A DNA stretch of 39,932 nucleotides from Actinomycetota bacterium (GTDB lineage Bacteria; Actinomycetota; Thermoleophilia; BMS3ABIN01). Position 1 is the first letter of the stretch. Every line of letters begins with the position of its first letter. Positions 22,698-31,500 of this stretch are shown one piece after another. The notes under the pieces were generated by a model. That model saw only the letters and a program-made list of their open reading frames with translations, had not been told where the DNA came from and made no database searches. The stretch lies in contig JAMDDD010000045.1 of NCBI GenBank assembly GCA_023489275.1, positions 1 through 39,932 on the forward strand. The letters are read 5' to 3'. The position numbers and the translations under genes were made by a program.

Positions 22698-24963
22698 TCG
22701 GGTCCACCCTCCTGTTAGAATAACGCCCCGACTGTCTCCGGAAACCCACCCTGAAATCGCCGCTGTCAGCCATCAGGCGGCCAGGCGCGGCAGCTTTGCC
22801 GAAGCGCCATCCGGGCTGCCGGCGAGCGTCAGGCAGGCGCTGGCCCGCGCCGGGGTGGAGATGATTTACAGCCACCAGGCGGAAGCGCTCAGGCTGGCGC
22901 AGGAGGGCAAGAATGTGGTTGTCACCACGGCCAGCGCCAGCGGCAAATCCCTCTGTTTTAACCTGCCGGTTCTCAGTGAGCTGGCCGGAAACCGCCACTC
23001 GCGGGCGCTGTACCTTTATCCCACGAAAGCGCTCACGCAAGACCAGGTGCGCAAGCTGCAGTCCTTCCGGCTCCCGTTCGCCAAACCCGGGATTTACGAT
23101 GGCGATACTCCCTCGGAGCAAAGAACACAAATCAGGAAGAAAGCCAACATTGTTCTGTCAAATCCGGATATGCTCCATGTTGGCATCCTGCCGCACCATG
23201 ATTCCTGGGCGGACTTCTTTTTCAACCTGAAATACGTGATCATCGACGAAGCCCATTCTTACCGCGGCGTGTTCGGCTCTCACGTCGCCAACGTCGTTCG
23301 CCGCCTCCGGCGTATCTGCGCCCTCTACGGTAGCGAGCCGCAATTCCTGTTGACCACGGCCACCATCGCCAATCCGGAGGAGCTGGCAGTGGCGCTAACG
23401 GGTCTGGGCCATGCCCTGGTGAACCGGGACGGATCTCCCCGCGGCGAGCGGCAGATAGTTTTCTGGAACCCGCCTGTGACTGACAAGTCCCTCGGCACCC
23501 GCAAAAGCGCCTTTGGCGAAGCGTCGATGCTGCTGGCCCGGCTGCTGCGAGCGGGATCGCGCACGATCGTCTTTGCGCGGACCCGAAAAGGCGCCGAGCT
23601 CATCTTCAGCTACACCCGGAGGCTGCTGGAGGAGGAGCCGGCGCTGGCGGCGGCCATCTCGCCCTACCGGGGCGGTTACACACCAGGGCAGCGCCGCGAG
23701 ATTGAAAAGGGACTGTTCGAGGGACGCCTTCTCGGCGTCGTCTCCACCAGCGCCCTGGAGCTGGGAATCGACGTGGGGGGCCTCGACGCCGTCATCTCCG
23801 TCACTTTTCCCGGGACGGTGGCAAGCCTCCGGCAGCAGTGGGGACGCGCCGGCCGCGGTGGCGAGCAGAGCCTGGCCGTCTTCATCGCCGGGCTGGACGC
23901 CCTGGACCAGTACTTTATGTCGCATCCGGACCAGCTGCTCGAGCGCGATCCGGAGGCGGCAATTCTCGATTTTACCAATGATCAGATCTTTAGCAGTCAC
24001 CTGGGCGCCGCCGCTTTCGAGGCGCCGCTGACGCCGGCTGATGAGGCATACTTCGGATCGAAACTTGCGGCGGCTGCTGCTGCTCTGGTAACGGCAGGCG
24101 CTCTCCGGCAAAAAGACGGCAACTTCGTGTGGGCGCGTCCGGACTTTCCCGCCGCCTCGATCTCGCTGCGCTCTTCATCGGCTGACTCTTTCGCAATCGT
24201 CCAGGAAAACACAGGCGCGGTTATCGGCGAGGTGGAGGCGGAGCGCGCCTTCATATTTGTGCATCCGGGAGCGATCTACCTGCATATGGGCGAGACATTT
24301 CAGGTTGTCAGCCTGGATCTGGCCGCCCGGGTGGCGCTGGTGCGGCCGGTTCTGGTCGATTTCTATACCCAGCCCAAAAAGGAGACCAGTGTGGAGATCG
24401 AAGAGCCGCTGCTGGCGCGCACGGCCGGCGGCGTCAGGCTTTCTTTCGGCCGGCTCCTGGTCACCGAGCAGGTAATCGCTTATCAGAAAAAACTGCTGGC
24501 AGACAACCAGGTGCTGGAGATTGTCGATCTGGAGCTGCCCCAGCAGACATTTGTGACGGAAGGGCTCTGGTTCGCGTTGCCCGAAGAGATTTACGGCAAG
24601 ATCGAGCCCCGCGAGCTGCTCGGCGCCGCGCATGCGGCCGAGCATGGGCTCATTGCACTATTGCCGTTATTTGCTATGTGCGACAGGTGGGACATCGGCG
24701 GACTTTCCACGGGAATGCATTGGCAGACCGGAGGGCCCTCGATATTCGTTTACGACGGACATCCGGGAGGCATCGGCATCACCCGCGCCGGCTTTGACGA
24801 GTTCGAAGAGCTGGCCGCCGGGGCCCTGAAGCTCATCAGCTGCTGCCCGTGCGAATCCGGATGCCCGTCGTGTATACAATCGCCCAAATGCGGGAATCTG
24901 AATGAGCCGCTAAATAAAGAGGGGGCGATTATGATATTGCAGGGGATCACGCGCAGTTTCTAG
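22642..24963 (+). CDS. DEAD/DEAH-box helicase with DUF1998 zinc domain (MrfA-like)
   Basis: The 773-residue ATP-dependent helicase has a Q-region YSHQAEALRLA, Walker A in TTASASGKSLCF, DEAH box in VIIDEAHSYRG, motif III TTATIANPEE, and the C-terminal RecA-like motifs STSALELGIDVGGLD and QQWGRAGRGG. The last ~60 residues carry four cysteines (SCCPCESGCPSCIQSPKCGN), the DUF1998/MrfA zinc-binding mark. MrfA of Bacillus works with MrfB in mitomycin-type DNA repair; MrfB is not adjacent here. I choose ATG 22642, preceded by AGGAAAGCAAGG, because no later start precedes the conserved region. The stop codon lies in a heptamer repeat. Confidence 0.9.
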   Translation: MKPAASPAKLNPAKSGPRNRVHPPVRITPRLSPETHPEIAAVSHQAARRGSFAEAPSGLPASVRQALARAGVEMIYSHQAEALRLAQEGKNVVVTTASASGKSLCFNLPVLSELAGNRHSRALYLYPTKALTQDQVRKLQSFRLPFAKPGIYDGDTPSEQRTQIRKKANIVLSNPDMLHVGILPHHDSWADFFFNLKYVIIDEAHSYRGVFGSHVANVVRRLRRICALYGSEPQFLLTTATIANPEELAVALTGLGHALVNRDGSPRGERQIVFWNPPVTDKSLGTRKSAFGEASMLLARLLRAGSRTIVFARTRKGAELIFSYTRRLLEEEPALAAAISPYRGGYTPGQRREIEKGLFEGRLLGVVSTSALELGIDVGGLDAVISVTFPGTVASLRQQWGRAGRGGEQSLAVFIAGLDALDQYFMSHPDQLLERDPEAAILDFTNDQIFSSHLGAAAFEAPLTPADEAYFGSKLAAAAAALVTAGALRQKDGNFVWARPDFPAASISLRSSSADSFAIVQENTGAVIGEVEAERAFIFVHPGAIYLHMGETFQVVSLDLAARVALVRPVLVDFYTQPKKETSVEIEEPLLARTAGGVRLSFGRLLVTEQVIAYQKKLLADNQVLEIVDLELPQQTFVTEGLWFALPEEIYGKIEPRELLGAAHAAEHGLIALLPLFAMCDRWDIGGLSTGMHWQTGGPSIFVYDGHPGGIGITRAGFDEFEELAAGALKLISCCPCESGCPSCIQSPKCGNLNEPLNKEGAIMILQGITRSF

Positions 24964-25044
24964 TTTCTGGTTTCTGGTAACCAATTTTTATGTTTTTCTC
25001 GGACTCGGAACCAGTATCTGGAAACCAGTAACATTGAACTTTGG
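24957..25044. repeat. Heptamer repeat hairpin at the helicase stop codon
   Basis: GTTTCTA and GTTTCTG units start inside the last helicase codons and run through its stop (24961-24963); opposite-sense units (GGAAACCAG type) at 25007-25031 can pair with them. It fills the gap to the SLOG gene. Confidence 0.75.
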
Positions 25045-25080
25045 AGTCCGGCGGTCCGGTGCAAGTATGAATAGGATTTA

Positions 25081-25569
25081 ATGAAAGACTTGAAATATAT
25101 TTCCGTGATCGGGGCCGGCGAGTGTGACGCAGCGACGGCCCGGATGGCGAGAGAAGTCGGCAGCCTGATCGCCCGGGCCGGCGCGGTTCTGGTTTGTGGC
25201 GGCATGGGCGGCGTCATGGAAGCGGCCTGCCGCGGCGCCAAGGTCGCGGGCGGCACCACCATCGGCATCCTGCCGGGGCTGGACCGCCGGGATGCGAATG
25301 AGTGGCTGGACTATTCTGTTTGCACCGGCATCGGGCATGCGCGCAACCTGGCTGTTGCCGCCAGCGGAGCCGCAGTCATCGCGATCGGCGGTGAATTTGG
25401 AACGCTGTCAGAAATAGGATTTGCCCGCAAATGCGGCCGGCCCGTTATCACGCTGGAAAGCTGGGAGATAAAGAAAGACGCCGGCACGCTCCCGGGTCTG
25501 ACCCCGGCAGCGACGCCGGCAGAAGCCGTCAGGATGGCTCTCGATCAAAAAGTGCCAAAGTCAATTTAA
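25081..25569 (+). CDS. TIGR00725-type SLOG/LOG-like protein
   Basis: A 162-residue Rossmann-like protein of the LOG/SLOG fold: VIGAGECDAATARMA, VCGGMGGVMEAACRGAK (nucleotide-binding glycine loop) and IAIGGEFGTLSEIGFA, corresponding to the GGxGT-E motif. It resembles the TIGR00725 group, loosely annotated as lysine-decarboxylase-like, though such proteins more likely bind or cleave nucleotide derivatives. The ATG follows AGGATTTA. It stands alone between two non-coding stretches, so context gives no role. Confidence 0.85.
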   Translation: MKDLKYISVIGAGECDAATARMAREVGSLIARAGAVLVCGGMGGVMEAACRGAKVAGGTTIGILPGLDRRDANEWLDYSVCTGIGHARNLAVAASGAAVIAIGGEFGTLSEIGFARKCGRPVITLESWEIKKDAGTLPGLTPAATPAEAVRMALDQKVPKSI

Positions 25570-25604
25570 GTAATACAACTATTTTACCAAGTCTATCAGA
25601 AGAT

Positions 25605-25633
25605 TTGTCAAAAGATTGACGATATGATATGCT
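25605..25633 (+). promoter_or_regulatory. Promoter of the 40-aa peptide gene
   Basis: TTGTCA, 17 bases, then TATGCT preceded by TGA (extended -10). The transcript would start near 25640, giving a leader of about 64 bases with a small AGGGG/CCCCT hairpin before the ribosome site. Confidence 0.5.
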
Positions 25634-25703
25634 TCGCTTCACAGATGGAGGGGTGGGCGCCCCTGGTTTCAGGAAAACAGGCAAGCCGGGGAGGGGAGTA
25701 AAA

Positions 25704-25826
25704 GTGGACAAGCAGCCGAAAAAACCGTATCAGAAGCCAGAATTGGTCAAGCAGCTGAATCTGAAGGACATAACCTTTGAGTGCTCAGGCTGGTCTTGCA
25801 GCGTCACTGTGCCTCCGGCCCCCTAA
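25704..25826 (+). CDS. Candidate RiPP precursor peptide with YxxPxL leader
   Basis: From GTG 25704, with GGGGAGGGGAG five to six bases before it, a 40-residue peptide is encoded. The N-terminal half is basic and contains YQKPEL followed by LNLKDIT, the YxxPxL...T pattern bound by RRE (PqqD-like) domains in lasso-type leaders. The C-terminal 16 residues hold CSGWSC and end VPPAP, with no Gly1 and acidic residue at 7-9 as a true lasso core would need. A longer frame exists from 25629 but ignores the strong ribosome site. It has its own promoter and terminator. No protease, RRE or cyclase gene lies nearby. Modification and function are unknown. Confidence 0.6.
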   Translation: MDKQPKKPYQKPELVKQLNLKDITFECSGWSCSVTVPPAP

Positions 25827-25858
25827 ACACATGCAGTAAAATGGTCCGGAAGCTCCAG

Positions 25859-25883
25859 AAAGGCGGCGCTCAGCCGCTTTTTT
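25859..25883. terminator. Bidirectional terminator between the peptide gene and hemC
   Basis: GCGGC-GCTCA-GCCGC stem and loop, flanked by an A run on the left and six T on the right, ends the peptide transcript; the reverse strand also gives a stem followed by TTTC, so it can serve the convergent hemC operon. Confidence 0.75.
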
Positions 25884-26850
25884 ATGTCCAGTAGCCGGTC
25901 CCTTCACCTTCCTGGGCTGCGCGCACTTCAGCCAGAATCTCCTCACCACCGTTTTTTTCCATCTGCCTGGCCAGCGTCTCGCCCAGCTCTTCCGCGGAGC
26001 CCGACGGCCCCTCAATCGAGTCGCGGACGGAACGGCTGCCATCAATGGAGCCCAGATAAGCGTCGAGCCTGAGACCGCCGGAATCCGCGACGCCGTAGGC
26101 TCCGATCGGGACCTGGCAGCCTCCCTGGAGCTGCTTCATCAACGCCCGCTCGGCGCGCACGGCTATTGCCGCTGCTTCGTCATTTTCCGGCTGGACCAGC
26201 CTCCGCGTAAAACTGTCATCCCGGCGAACCTCAATCGCGATAACGCCTTGGCCTACGGCGGGAACGATCTCCTCCGTGGAGAAATAAAACCCGATATGCT
26301 CTTTCTTTTCCAGGCGCCGGACCCCGGCCGCCGCCAGAATCGCTCCCTCCAGCCCTAGCTCTTCGATCTTCCTGATCCTTGTATCAATATTACCTCGTAT
26401 GTCAACGATCTCCAGGTCAGGCCGTAGCGACAGCAGTTGCGACCGCCGCCTGAGGCTGCTGGTGCCGACGCGCCCGCCGGCCGGAATCTGCCTCAGGCTA
26501 CCGGCCTTGCCGATAAAGACATCCCGCGGGTCATCGCGTAACGAAAAAGCGCCAATCGCAAGCCCCTCCGGCAAAGCCGTAGGAAGATCCTTGGCGCTGT
26601 GCACCGCCAGATCAATATCGCCCCTGATCAGCGCGCTCTCGATCTCCTTGACAAACAGGCCTTTCTCGCCAATCTTCGCCAGTGGCGATTCCAGGATCCG
26701 GTCGCCGGAAGTGGAAATCTTCTCAATTTTGACGGACAGGTCGACATTGCGTTTCTGGAGCTGCCAGGCTACCAGGCGGGCCTGGAACATGGCCAGCTCG
26801 CTGCCCCGGGTTCCCAGTACCAAACGTCTGGCAGCAGCCTCAGTGCGCAT
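25882..26850 (-). CDS. hemC: Hydroxymethylbilane synthase (porphobilinogen deaminase)
   Basis: The 322-residue enzyme joins four porphobilinogen molecules to hydroxymethylbilane. The N-terminus LVLGTRGSELAMFQARLV, VHSAKDLPTALPEGL, GTSSLRRRSQLL and DIRGNIDTRIRK are family blocks lining the active site; the cysteine in LQGGCQVPIGAYG carries the dipyrromethane cofactor. ATG 26850 has GGAG five bases upstream and lies 15 bases after the hemA stop. It is the last gene of the resB-ccsB-precorrin-2 dehydrogenase-hemA-hemC operon, ended by the terminator at 25859-25883. Confidence 0.97.
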   Translation of the reverse strand: MRTEAAARRLVLGTRGSELAMFQARLVAWQLQKRNVDLSVKIEKISTSGDRILESPLAKIGEKGLFVKEIESALIRGDIDLAVHSAKDLPTALPEGLAIGAFSLRDDPRDVFIGKAGSLRQIPAGGRVGTSSLRRRSQLLSLRPDLEIVDIRGNIDTRIRKIEELGLEGAILAAAGVRRLEKKEHIGFYFSTEEIVPAVGQGVIAIEVRRDDSFTRRLVQPENDEAAAIAVRAERALMKQLQGGCQVPIGAYGVADSGGLRLDAYLGSIDGSRSVRDSIEGPSGSAEELGETLARQMEKNGGEEILAEVRAAQEGEGTGYWT

Positions 26851-26865
26851 CTTCGCTCCGGCCGG

Positions 26866-28170
26866 TCAATCGATATTCTTTTTTGTCATTTTGGAAGATT
26901 TATGACCATTTAACCTGAACAGTCGCCTCATTGATTCCACGTACAGATAGCCGCCCCGCTCATTTGACGCCCTTTTCAGCTCCACCGTGGGACCATGCAA
27001 GATCTTGTTGACGATGCCGGACGCCATGGCTTCGATCCGGTTGCGGTCATCTTCCGAGAGCTCACCATCAAATCTGGCCAGCGTTTTGGCCAACTCCGCT
27101 TCCTTGACCTCTTCGGCCATCGCCCTCAGCGCTGTTATCGTCGGCACCACATCCAGGCTGGAGAGCCAACGGGTGAAGCTTTCCACTTCCTCCTCGATAA
27201 TCTTTTCCGCCTTCTTCGCTTCTTTTTGACGGGCGGCGGCGTTCGCCCCGGCCACCTCGCTCAGATCATCAATGTCATAAAGAAACGCATTGTTAACATC
27301 ATTAACACCAGGCTCGATATCACGGGGAACAGCGATGTCAATAAAGAAGATTGCCCTGTGATGACGCCGGCGAATCGCCAGCTCCGCGTCATTCCTGTGC
27401 ACTACGTAACGGGTCGCGCCGGTTGAGCTGATGACAATATCCGCCAGCGGCAGGTATTTGGTTAAATCATCAAACGGGATCGCGGTGCCGTTGAATTTTT
27501 CCGCCATCTGCTCGGCATGGCTGAAAGTCCGGTTGCCCACAAATATGCCGGCAATGCCATGCGAGAGAAGATGGGTGGCGGTCAGTTCTCCCATCTTGCC
27601 CGCCCCCAGCAGCAGCACTGTCTTGCCCTCCAGATCGCCGAATACTTTTTTGGCCATTTCAACCGCGACCGACGAAACCGAGACCGGGTTTTCGCCGATC
27701 GCCGTTTCGGTCCGCACCCGCTTGCCCGCCTCCAGCGCATGGCGGAAAAGGCGGTTGAGAAGGACGCTCGTGCTTTGCTGCTTGTGGGCCCGCCGGTATG
27801 CTTCCTTGATCTGGCCCATGATCTGCGCTTCCCCGACAACCATCGAATCGAGGCTGCTGGCGACAGTGTAGAGGTGGCGCACAGCGGCATCGCCCTCATG
27901 AAAATAAGAGCAGCGCTTGAGTTCCCCGGGATCGACGCCACCGATGGCAGACAGCGCCGCCACCACCTCTTTTAACCCGGTTTCTGGATGCGAGGCAACC
28001 ATGTACACTTCGGTCCGGTTACAGGTAGAAAGCGGCACGACCTCAAGCACCCTGGAACCACCCAGCAGCCGCTGCGAGAGCTCGGAAGCCTGCTCCCCGC
28101 CAAGTGAAACTTTTTCCCGCAGCTCCACCGGAGCCGTCTTGTGATTTATGCCAAATACCGCGAGATGCAT
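26866..28170 (-). CDS. hemA: Glutamyl-tRNA reductase
   Basis: The 434-residue NADPH enzyme makes glutamate-1-semialdehyde from Glu-tRNA, the first committed step of the C5 pathway. GINHKTAPVELREK begins the protein, STCNRTEVY holds the nucleophilic cysteine, GEAQIMGQIKEAY follows, and GAGKMGELTATHL is the NADPH motif. The C-terminal helical dimerisation domain is complete. ATG 28170 has GGAG eight bases before it, inside the 3' end of the precorrin-2 dehydrogenase gene (25-base overlap), so the two are coupled. HemL, the next enzyme, is not in the window. Confidence 0.97.
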   Translation of the reverse strand: MHLAVFGINHKTAPVELREKVSLGGEQASELSQRLLGGSRVLEVVPLSTCNRTEVYMVASHPETGLKEVVAALSAIGGVDPGELKRCSYFHEGDAAVRHLYTVASSLDSMVVGEAQIMGQIKEAYRRAHKQQSTSVLLNRLFRHALEAGKRVRTETAIGENPVSVSSVAVEMAKKVFGDLEGKTVLLLGAGKMGELTATHLLSHGIAGIFVGNRTFSHAEQMAEKFNGTAIPFDDLTKYLPLADIVISSTGATRYVVHRNDAELAIRRRHHRAIFFIDIAVPRDIEPGVNDVNNAFLYDIDDLSEVAGANAAARQKEAKKAEKIIEEEVESFTRWLSSLDVVPTITALRAMAEEVKEAELAKTLARFDGELSEDDRNRIEAMASGIVNKILHGPTVELKRASNERGGYLYVESMRRLFRLNGHKSSKMTKKNID

Positions 28171-28778
28171 TTGTCGATCTCCGTCTGCGCCGCCAGATCG
28201 CCGCCGGCGTCAAGAGCGGCAACGATGTCAATCGCCGCCAGATCCGTCAGGCATTGTTTTCTTCGTTCCTGATCCTCGATCCCGGCCAGTACCCGCTGGC
28301 GCGCCTTTCCCAGCAACTCCACCGCCCGGGCCCATGCCGGCGGGAATTCTGCCTCCAGCTGAAGGCGCAGCCGTTTCGCCAGAGCCGGCAGCGCGCCGCC
28401 GGTTGACACCGTAATTAACAGGTCCCCGCGCCGGATCCGGGAGGGAATGTAGAAATTGCATTGCTCAGGCTTATCGGCGACGTTGAGAAGCATGCGCCGG
28501 GCGTGTGCTTCCTCCTCGACCGCCCTGTTGACGGTATCGTCATCCGTGGCGGCTATGGCCAGAAAGGAGCCCTCCAGGTCGCCCCAGCGATAGGAACGGG
28601 CAAGATACTCGTACCGGCCAGGGAGCTTTTCGAAACCTGCCGCGAGCGCCGGTGAAATCACCTTGACGCTGGCGCCGCAGGCAAGGAGGTTCGTGACTTT
28701 GCGCAGCGCCACCTGCCCGCCGCCGATCACCGTGCACTGGCGGCCGTCCACCTTGAGGTTGACGGGGAAGAATGCCAC
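28146..28778 (-). CDS. Precorrin-2 dehydrogenase / sirohydrochlorin ferrochelatase (CysG-N/Met8 type)
   Basis: The 210-residue protein oxidises precorrin-2 to sirohydrochlorin with NAD and may insert iron to give siroheme. The N-terminal Rossmann segment VIGGGQVALRKVTNLLACGASVKVISP and FLAIAATDDDTVNRAV match CysG-N/Met8; CNFYIPSRIRRGDLLITVSTGGALPALAKRLR is the dimer and active-site region. It lacks the methyltransferase half of CysG, which is supplied by the CobA-HemD fusion. The start is GTG 28778, five bases past the ccsB stop. Siroheme made here feeds the Ahb enzymes. Confidence 0.93.
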   Translation of the reverse strand: MAFFPVNLKVDGRQCTVIGGGQVALRKVTNLLACGASVKVISPALAAGFEKLPGRYEYLARSYRWGDLEGSFLAIAATDDDTVNRAVEEEAHARRMLLNVADKPEQCNFYIPSRIRRGDLLITVSTGGALPALAKRLRLQLEAEFPPAWARAVELLGKARQRVLAGIEDQERRKQCLTDLAAIDIVAALDAGGDLAAQTEIDKCISRYLA

Positions 28779-28783
28779 GACAG

Positions 28784-29833
28784 CTACCTAACGTAAGAGT
28801 GCAAACCGGGGAGCAGGTAATTGACTCCGATGTATGTAAACAGCACCACCATCAGACCGATAATGGCAATGATTGCCGAGTGACGTCCCCGCCAGCCCCA
28901 GGTCAGCCTGGTGTGCAGGTAGGCGCCATAAAAGAGCCAGGTGATCAGCGACCAGGTCTCCTTGGGATCCCAGCTCCACCAGCTGCCCCAGGCTTTATCG
29001 GCCCAGATGGCACCGGTGACGATGGCGATGGTAACCATGGGAAATCCGAAGGCGATGGCGCGGTAGCTAACCTCGTCAAGCACGTCAAGAGACGGGAGCC
29101 TGTTGGCGAAACTCGGCCTCGATGCTCCCTTGCCGGCCACCAGGCCCAAAAACAGCAGCCCCGCGAAGCCGATGCCGCCGGCACCGAGAATCTTGTAGAC
29201 ATCGCCGCTGGCATACTGGTTGTAATACTGGCCGGCGGCGTTCACGGCTTCCGACGGATTCGCCCATTCGAAGCCCATCCAGATGCCGACCGCAAGGCCG
29301 ACGGCGGCAAACATGAGCGCGAAGGCAATCACCACGTTCTGGTACCTCTTTTTTAGCAGATATTCCTGGACCACGTAGAAGAACCCGGCGCCAAAGGCAA
29401 GCGCAAAAAAGCCGTATGATAGCATGGCAATGGTGACATGGATCCAGAGCCAACCGCTATTGAGGATCGGCCGGAGCGGCTCGGGCCCGTTGTTGAGCAC
29501 CAGGGCGATGCTCTCGATGACAAACGCGGTCGGCACCACGATGGCGCCGGCGGCACGGATAGGGTAGATCCGCTCCGTGATCAGATAAAAAAGAACGATG
29601 CCCCAGCTAAACAGGGACAGCGACTCGTACGAATCGGTCAGCGGCGGGTGCCCGGAGTCCGCCCAGCGCATTCCCAGGGAAAGGGTGTGAGTGAACAGGC
29701 CCAGGATCAGCAGCATCGTCGCCAGGTTCGCGGCACGGCGGTTGCGGGTAATCAGAAACCAGATATAAACGCATCCCGCCACCAGATAGGTAAGCAGCGT
29801 GACTATGGCAAAAATGCTCTCGAGCTTGTCCAT
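28784..29833 (-). CDS. ccsB: Cytochrome c biogenesis protein CcsB/CcsA (heme handling, system II)
   Basis: The 349-residue membrane protein has about eight helices and the tryptophan-rich heme-binding WWD block WGSWWSWDPKETWSLITWL near the C-terminus, with conserved histidines in the flanking helices (for example AYLHTRLTWGWRGRHSA). With ResB it forms the system II synthase that carries heme across the membrane and attaches it to CxxCH apocytochromes. ATG 29833 overlaps the end of resB closely: the Shine-Dalgarno GGAGG lies in the last resB codons. Placement in an operon with heme synthesis genes couples supply to use. Confidence 0.95.
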   Translation of the reverse strand: MDKLESIFAIVTLLTYLVAGCVYIWFLITRNRRAANLATMLLILGLFTHTLSLGMRWADSGHPPLTDSYESLSLFSWGIVLFYLITERIYPIRAAGAIVVPTAFVIESIALVLNNGPEPLRPILNSGWLWIHVTIAMLSYGFFALAFGAGFFYVVQEYLLKKRYQNVVIAFALMFAAVGLAVGIWMGFEWANPSEAVNAAGQYYNQYASGDVYKILGAGGIGFAGLLFLGLVAGKGASRPSFANRLPSLDVLDEVSYRAIAFGFPMVTIAIVTGAIWADKAWGSWWSWDPKETWSLITWLFYGAYLHTRLTWGWRGRHSAIIAIIGLMVVLFTYIGVNYLLPGLHSYVR

Positions 29834-29835
29834 CT

Positions 29836-31176
29836 TTACCGGGCCTCCTGTCCCAGTTTGAGTCGCAGTTCTTTAACAATGCGCTCAAAATCGCGCTCAA
29901 ATCCCAATTTGGCCCGGTTGGTCCGTCCTCCCACCAGCAGCTGCCCGTCTTCGCCGGTCTTGAACCAGATGCGCCGCCGGGGAAGATAAAGTGCCACCAT
30001 GATTGAAAGCATCATCAGCGTGCCGCCGACGTAGACCAGCGTCTTGAAAGGCTTGTGGTTCACTTCCAGGATGGATACCGGCGCGCCGGTGGTTTGATCG
30101 TAATCGTAACTCTTCTGGTAGAAGTTGGCCCCGTCAATCTCGAGAGGGTCGCCCTCCCTGATGGATTTGCGCTTGAGCGGCCGGTTATTCTTGAAAACCT
30201 GGATGTCGCTGATAAAGGAAGATGGCTGCAGATCAAAAACCTGCGTAATCTGGCTGATGTCGCCGCCGTCCTCACGCCGCACCGTCTTCCCGTCGGCAAG
30301 CTGTTTGACCGGAACGATGCTGCCGTTCTTCAGCAGCGCTTTGCCTTCATACTCCATCTTAAACTGATAGTTGATCACCTGCAACGAAGTGTTCGGCACC
30401 GCCACCATCTGGTTATCCGGCACCGCCAGCGATTCGTCATAACCAAGCTGGCTGCTTAAGAGCGCGCCGGCGGCGATGAAGATGAAGCTGACATGAAAAA
30501 GCAGCGAGGCGAGCGGCGCAAAACGGCCTCGCTCGGCCAGCACCGATCCGGTCTTTCGCTGGTACAGCCGGTAATGATGATCGCGGATGACCTGGCGCGC
30601 CGCCTCCATCCCCGCCTCACCCGCCCCCGGAAACGCCGCCGCCTGCGGCTGGTTGGCAACAAATATATCCTTGACATCAATCATTTGCCGGAAGGTGTGC
30701 TTGAGTGTCGCGGGCAGGCGGTTGGAGATGCAGAGGATCAGGCTGAGCACCAGCGTGAACAGCAGCGCCAGGAACCATCTTGACTGGTAGACATTAAACA
30801 GGCCGAGGCTGTGATAAAAATGATAAAGCGGACTTTTAGTGATATCAGAGGTGAGGACGTCGTCCCCCTGGGGAAGGATCGTCCCGATGACCGCGACGAT
30901 AGCGACCACAAACAGAAGCGTCACGGCCAGCTTCATCGAGATTAAAGTGTGAAAGACGCGCTTTCCGGAAGCCCAGAGCACCGCCAGCACGACGCCGATG
31001 TCCAGCACCGCCAGCAGCCAGTGCAGCCAGCTCAGATCGTGGACGCCGTTATCACGGTAATAGAAGACGGACAGATAGACGTCGAGAGCAAACAGCGAAA
31101 AAACGACAATCGCCGCGAACATGACATCAGACGCCTTCCTTTCGATAGAAGGCTTGTTATTTGCCGCATGTGCCAT
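29836..31176 (-). CDS. resB: Cytochrome c biogenesis protein ResB (Ccs1)
   Basis: The 446-residue partner of CcsB has three N-terminal membrane helices (around 20-35, 45-65, 75-97), a DDVLTSDITKSPLYHFYHSLGLFNVYQSRWF segment with the conserved SPLYxFYxxLGLxxVYxSxWF pattern, a fourth helix, a large extracytoplasmic domain (about 215-380) and a final helix before a basic tail. It chaperones apocytochromes to CcsB. ATG 31176 follows GGAAACA. It is the first gene of its operon and has an unusually long 5' gap (about 800 bases) containing a candidate structured RNA. Confidence 0.93.
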   Translation of the reverse strand: MAHAANNKPSIERKASDVMFAAIVVFSLFALDVYLSVFYYRDNGVHDLSWLHWLLAVLDIGVVLAVLWASGKRVFHTLISMKLAVTLLFVVAIVAVIGTILPQGDDVLTSDITKSPLYHFYHSLGLFNVYQSRWFLALLFTLVLSLILCISNRLPATLKHTFRQMIDVKDIFVANQPQAAAFPGAGEAGMEAARQVIRDHHYRLYQRKTGSVLAERGRFAPLASLLFHVSFIFIAAGALLSSQLGYDESLAVPDNQMVAVPNTSLQVINYQFKMEYEGKALLKNGSIVPVKQLADGKTVRREDGGDISQITQVFDLQPSSFISDIQVFKNNRPLKRKSIREGDPLEIDGANFYQKSYDYDQTTGAPVSILEVNHKPFKTLVYVGGTLMMLSIMVALYLPRRRIWFKTGEDGQLLVGGRTNRAKLGFERDFERIVKELRLKLGQEAR

Positions 31177-31500
31177 TGTTTCCGTTTCTGTTTAAACTCA
31201 AAATTATCGCCAAACGCGCAGGCGAAAGAAAAGTAAAAACGCTTTTGCGCTTGCTTATTCCAGCAGCGCAACCTGCCGGGATATTCGCTCGGTTGGTGTC
31301 GTTCTTCTGGCGAAGGCACCCCCGATAATTATGCACGACTTCCGGCGGCGGGTCCAAACCGGACCGTCAAGAGAAAAGCGTTATACCAGCTAAGAGCAGG
31401 TGGCAAGCGGCTTTGGCGATATCCCGCCGGGCAGCCCAAGGGATAACATAAGGAATTATAGTGTTGATTTTCCCGAGGTGAGTATGCGTCTGTTAGAAAT

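Noticed and set aside
25704-25826. True lasso peptide
   Set aside because: The leader fits, but the core has no Gly/Ser/Cys/Ala start followed by Asp or Glu at position 7-9, and no lasso cyclase or protease is nearby. Reported only as RiPP-like.
31177-31260. Promoter directly before resB (GATAAT near 31204)
   Set aside because: The -10-like hexamer is good, but the -35 at 17 bases (TTTCTT) matches consensus at only two positions and there is no TGn extension, so I do not list it.
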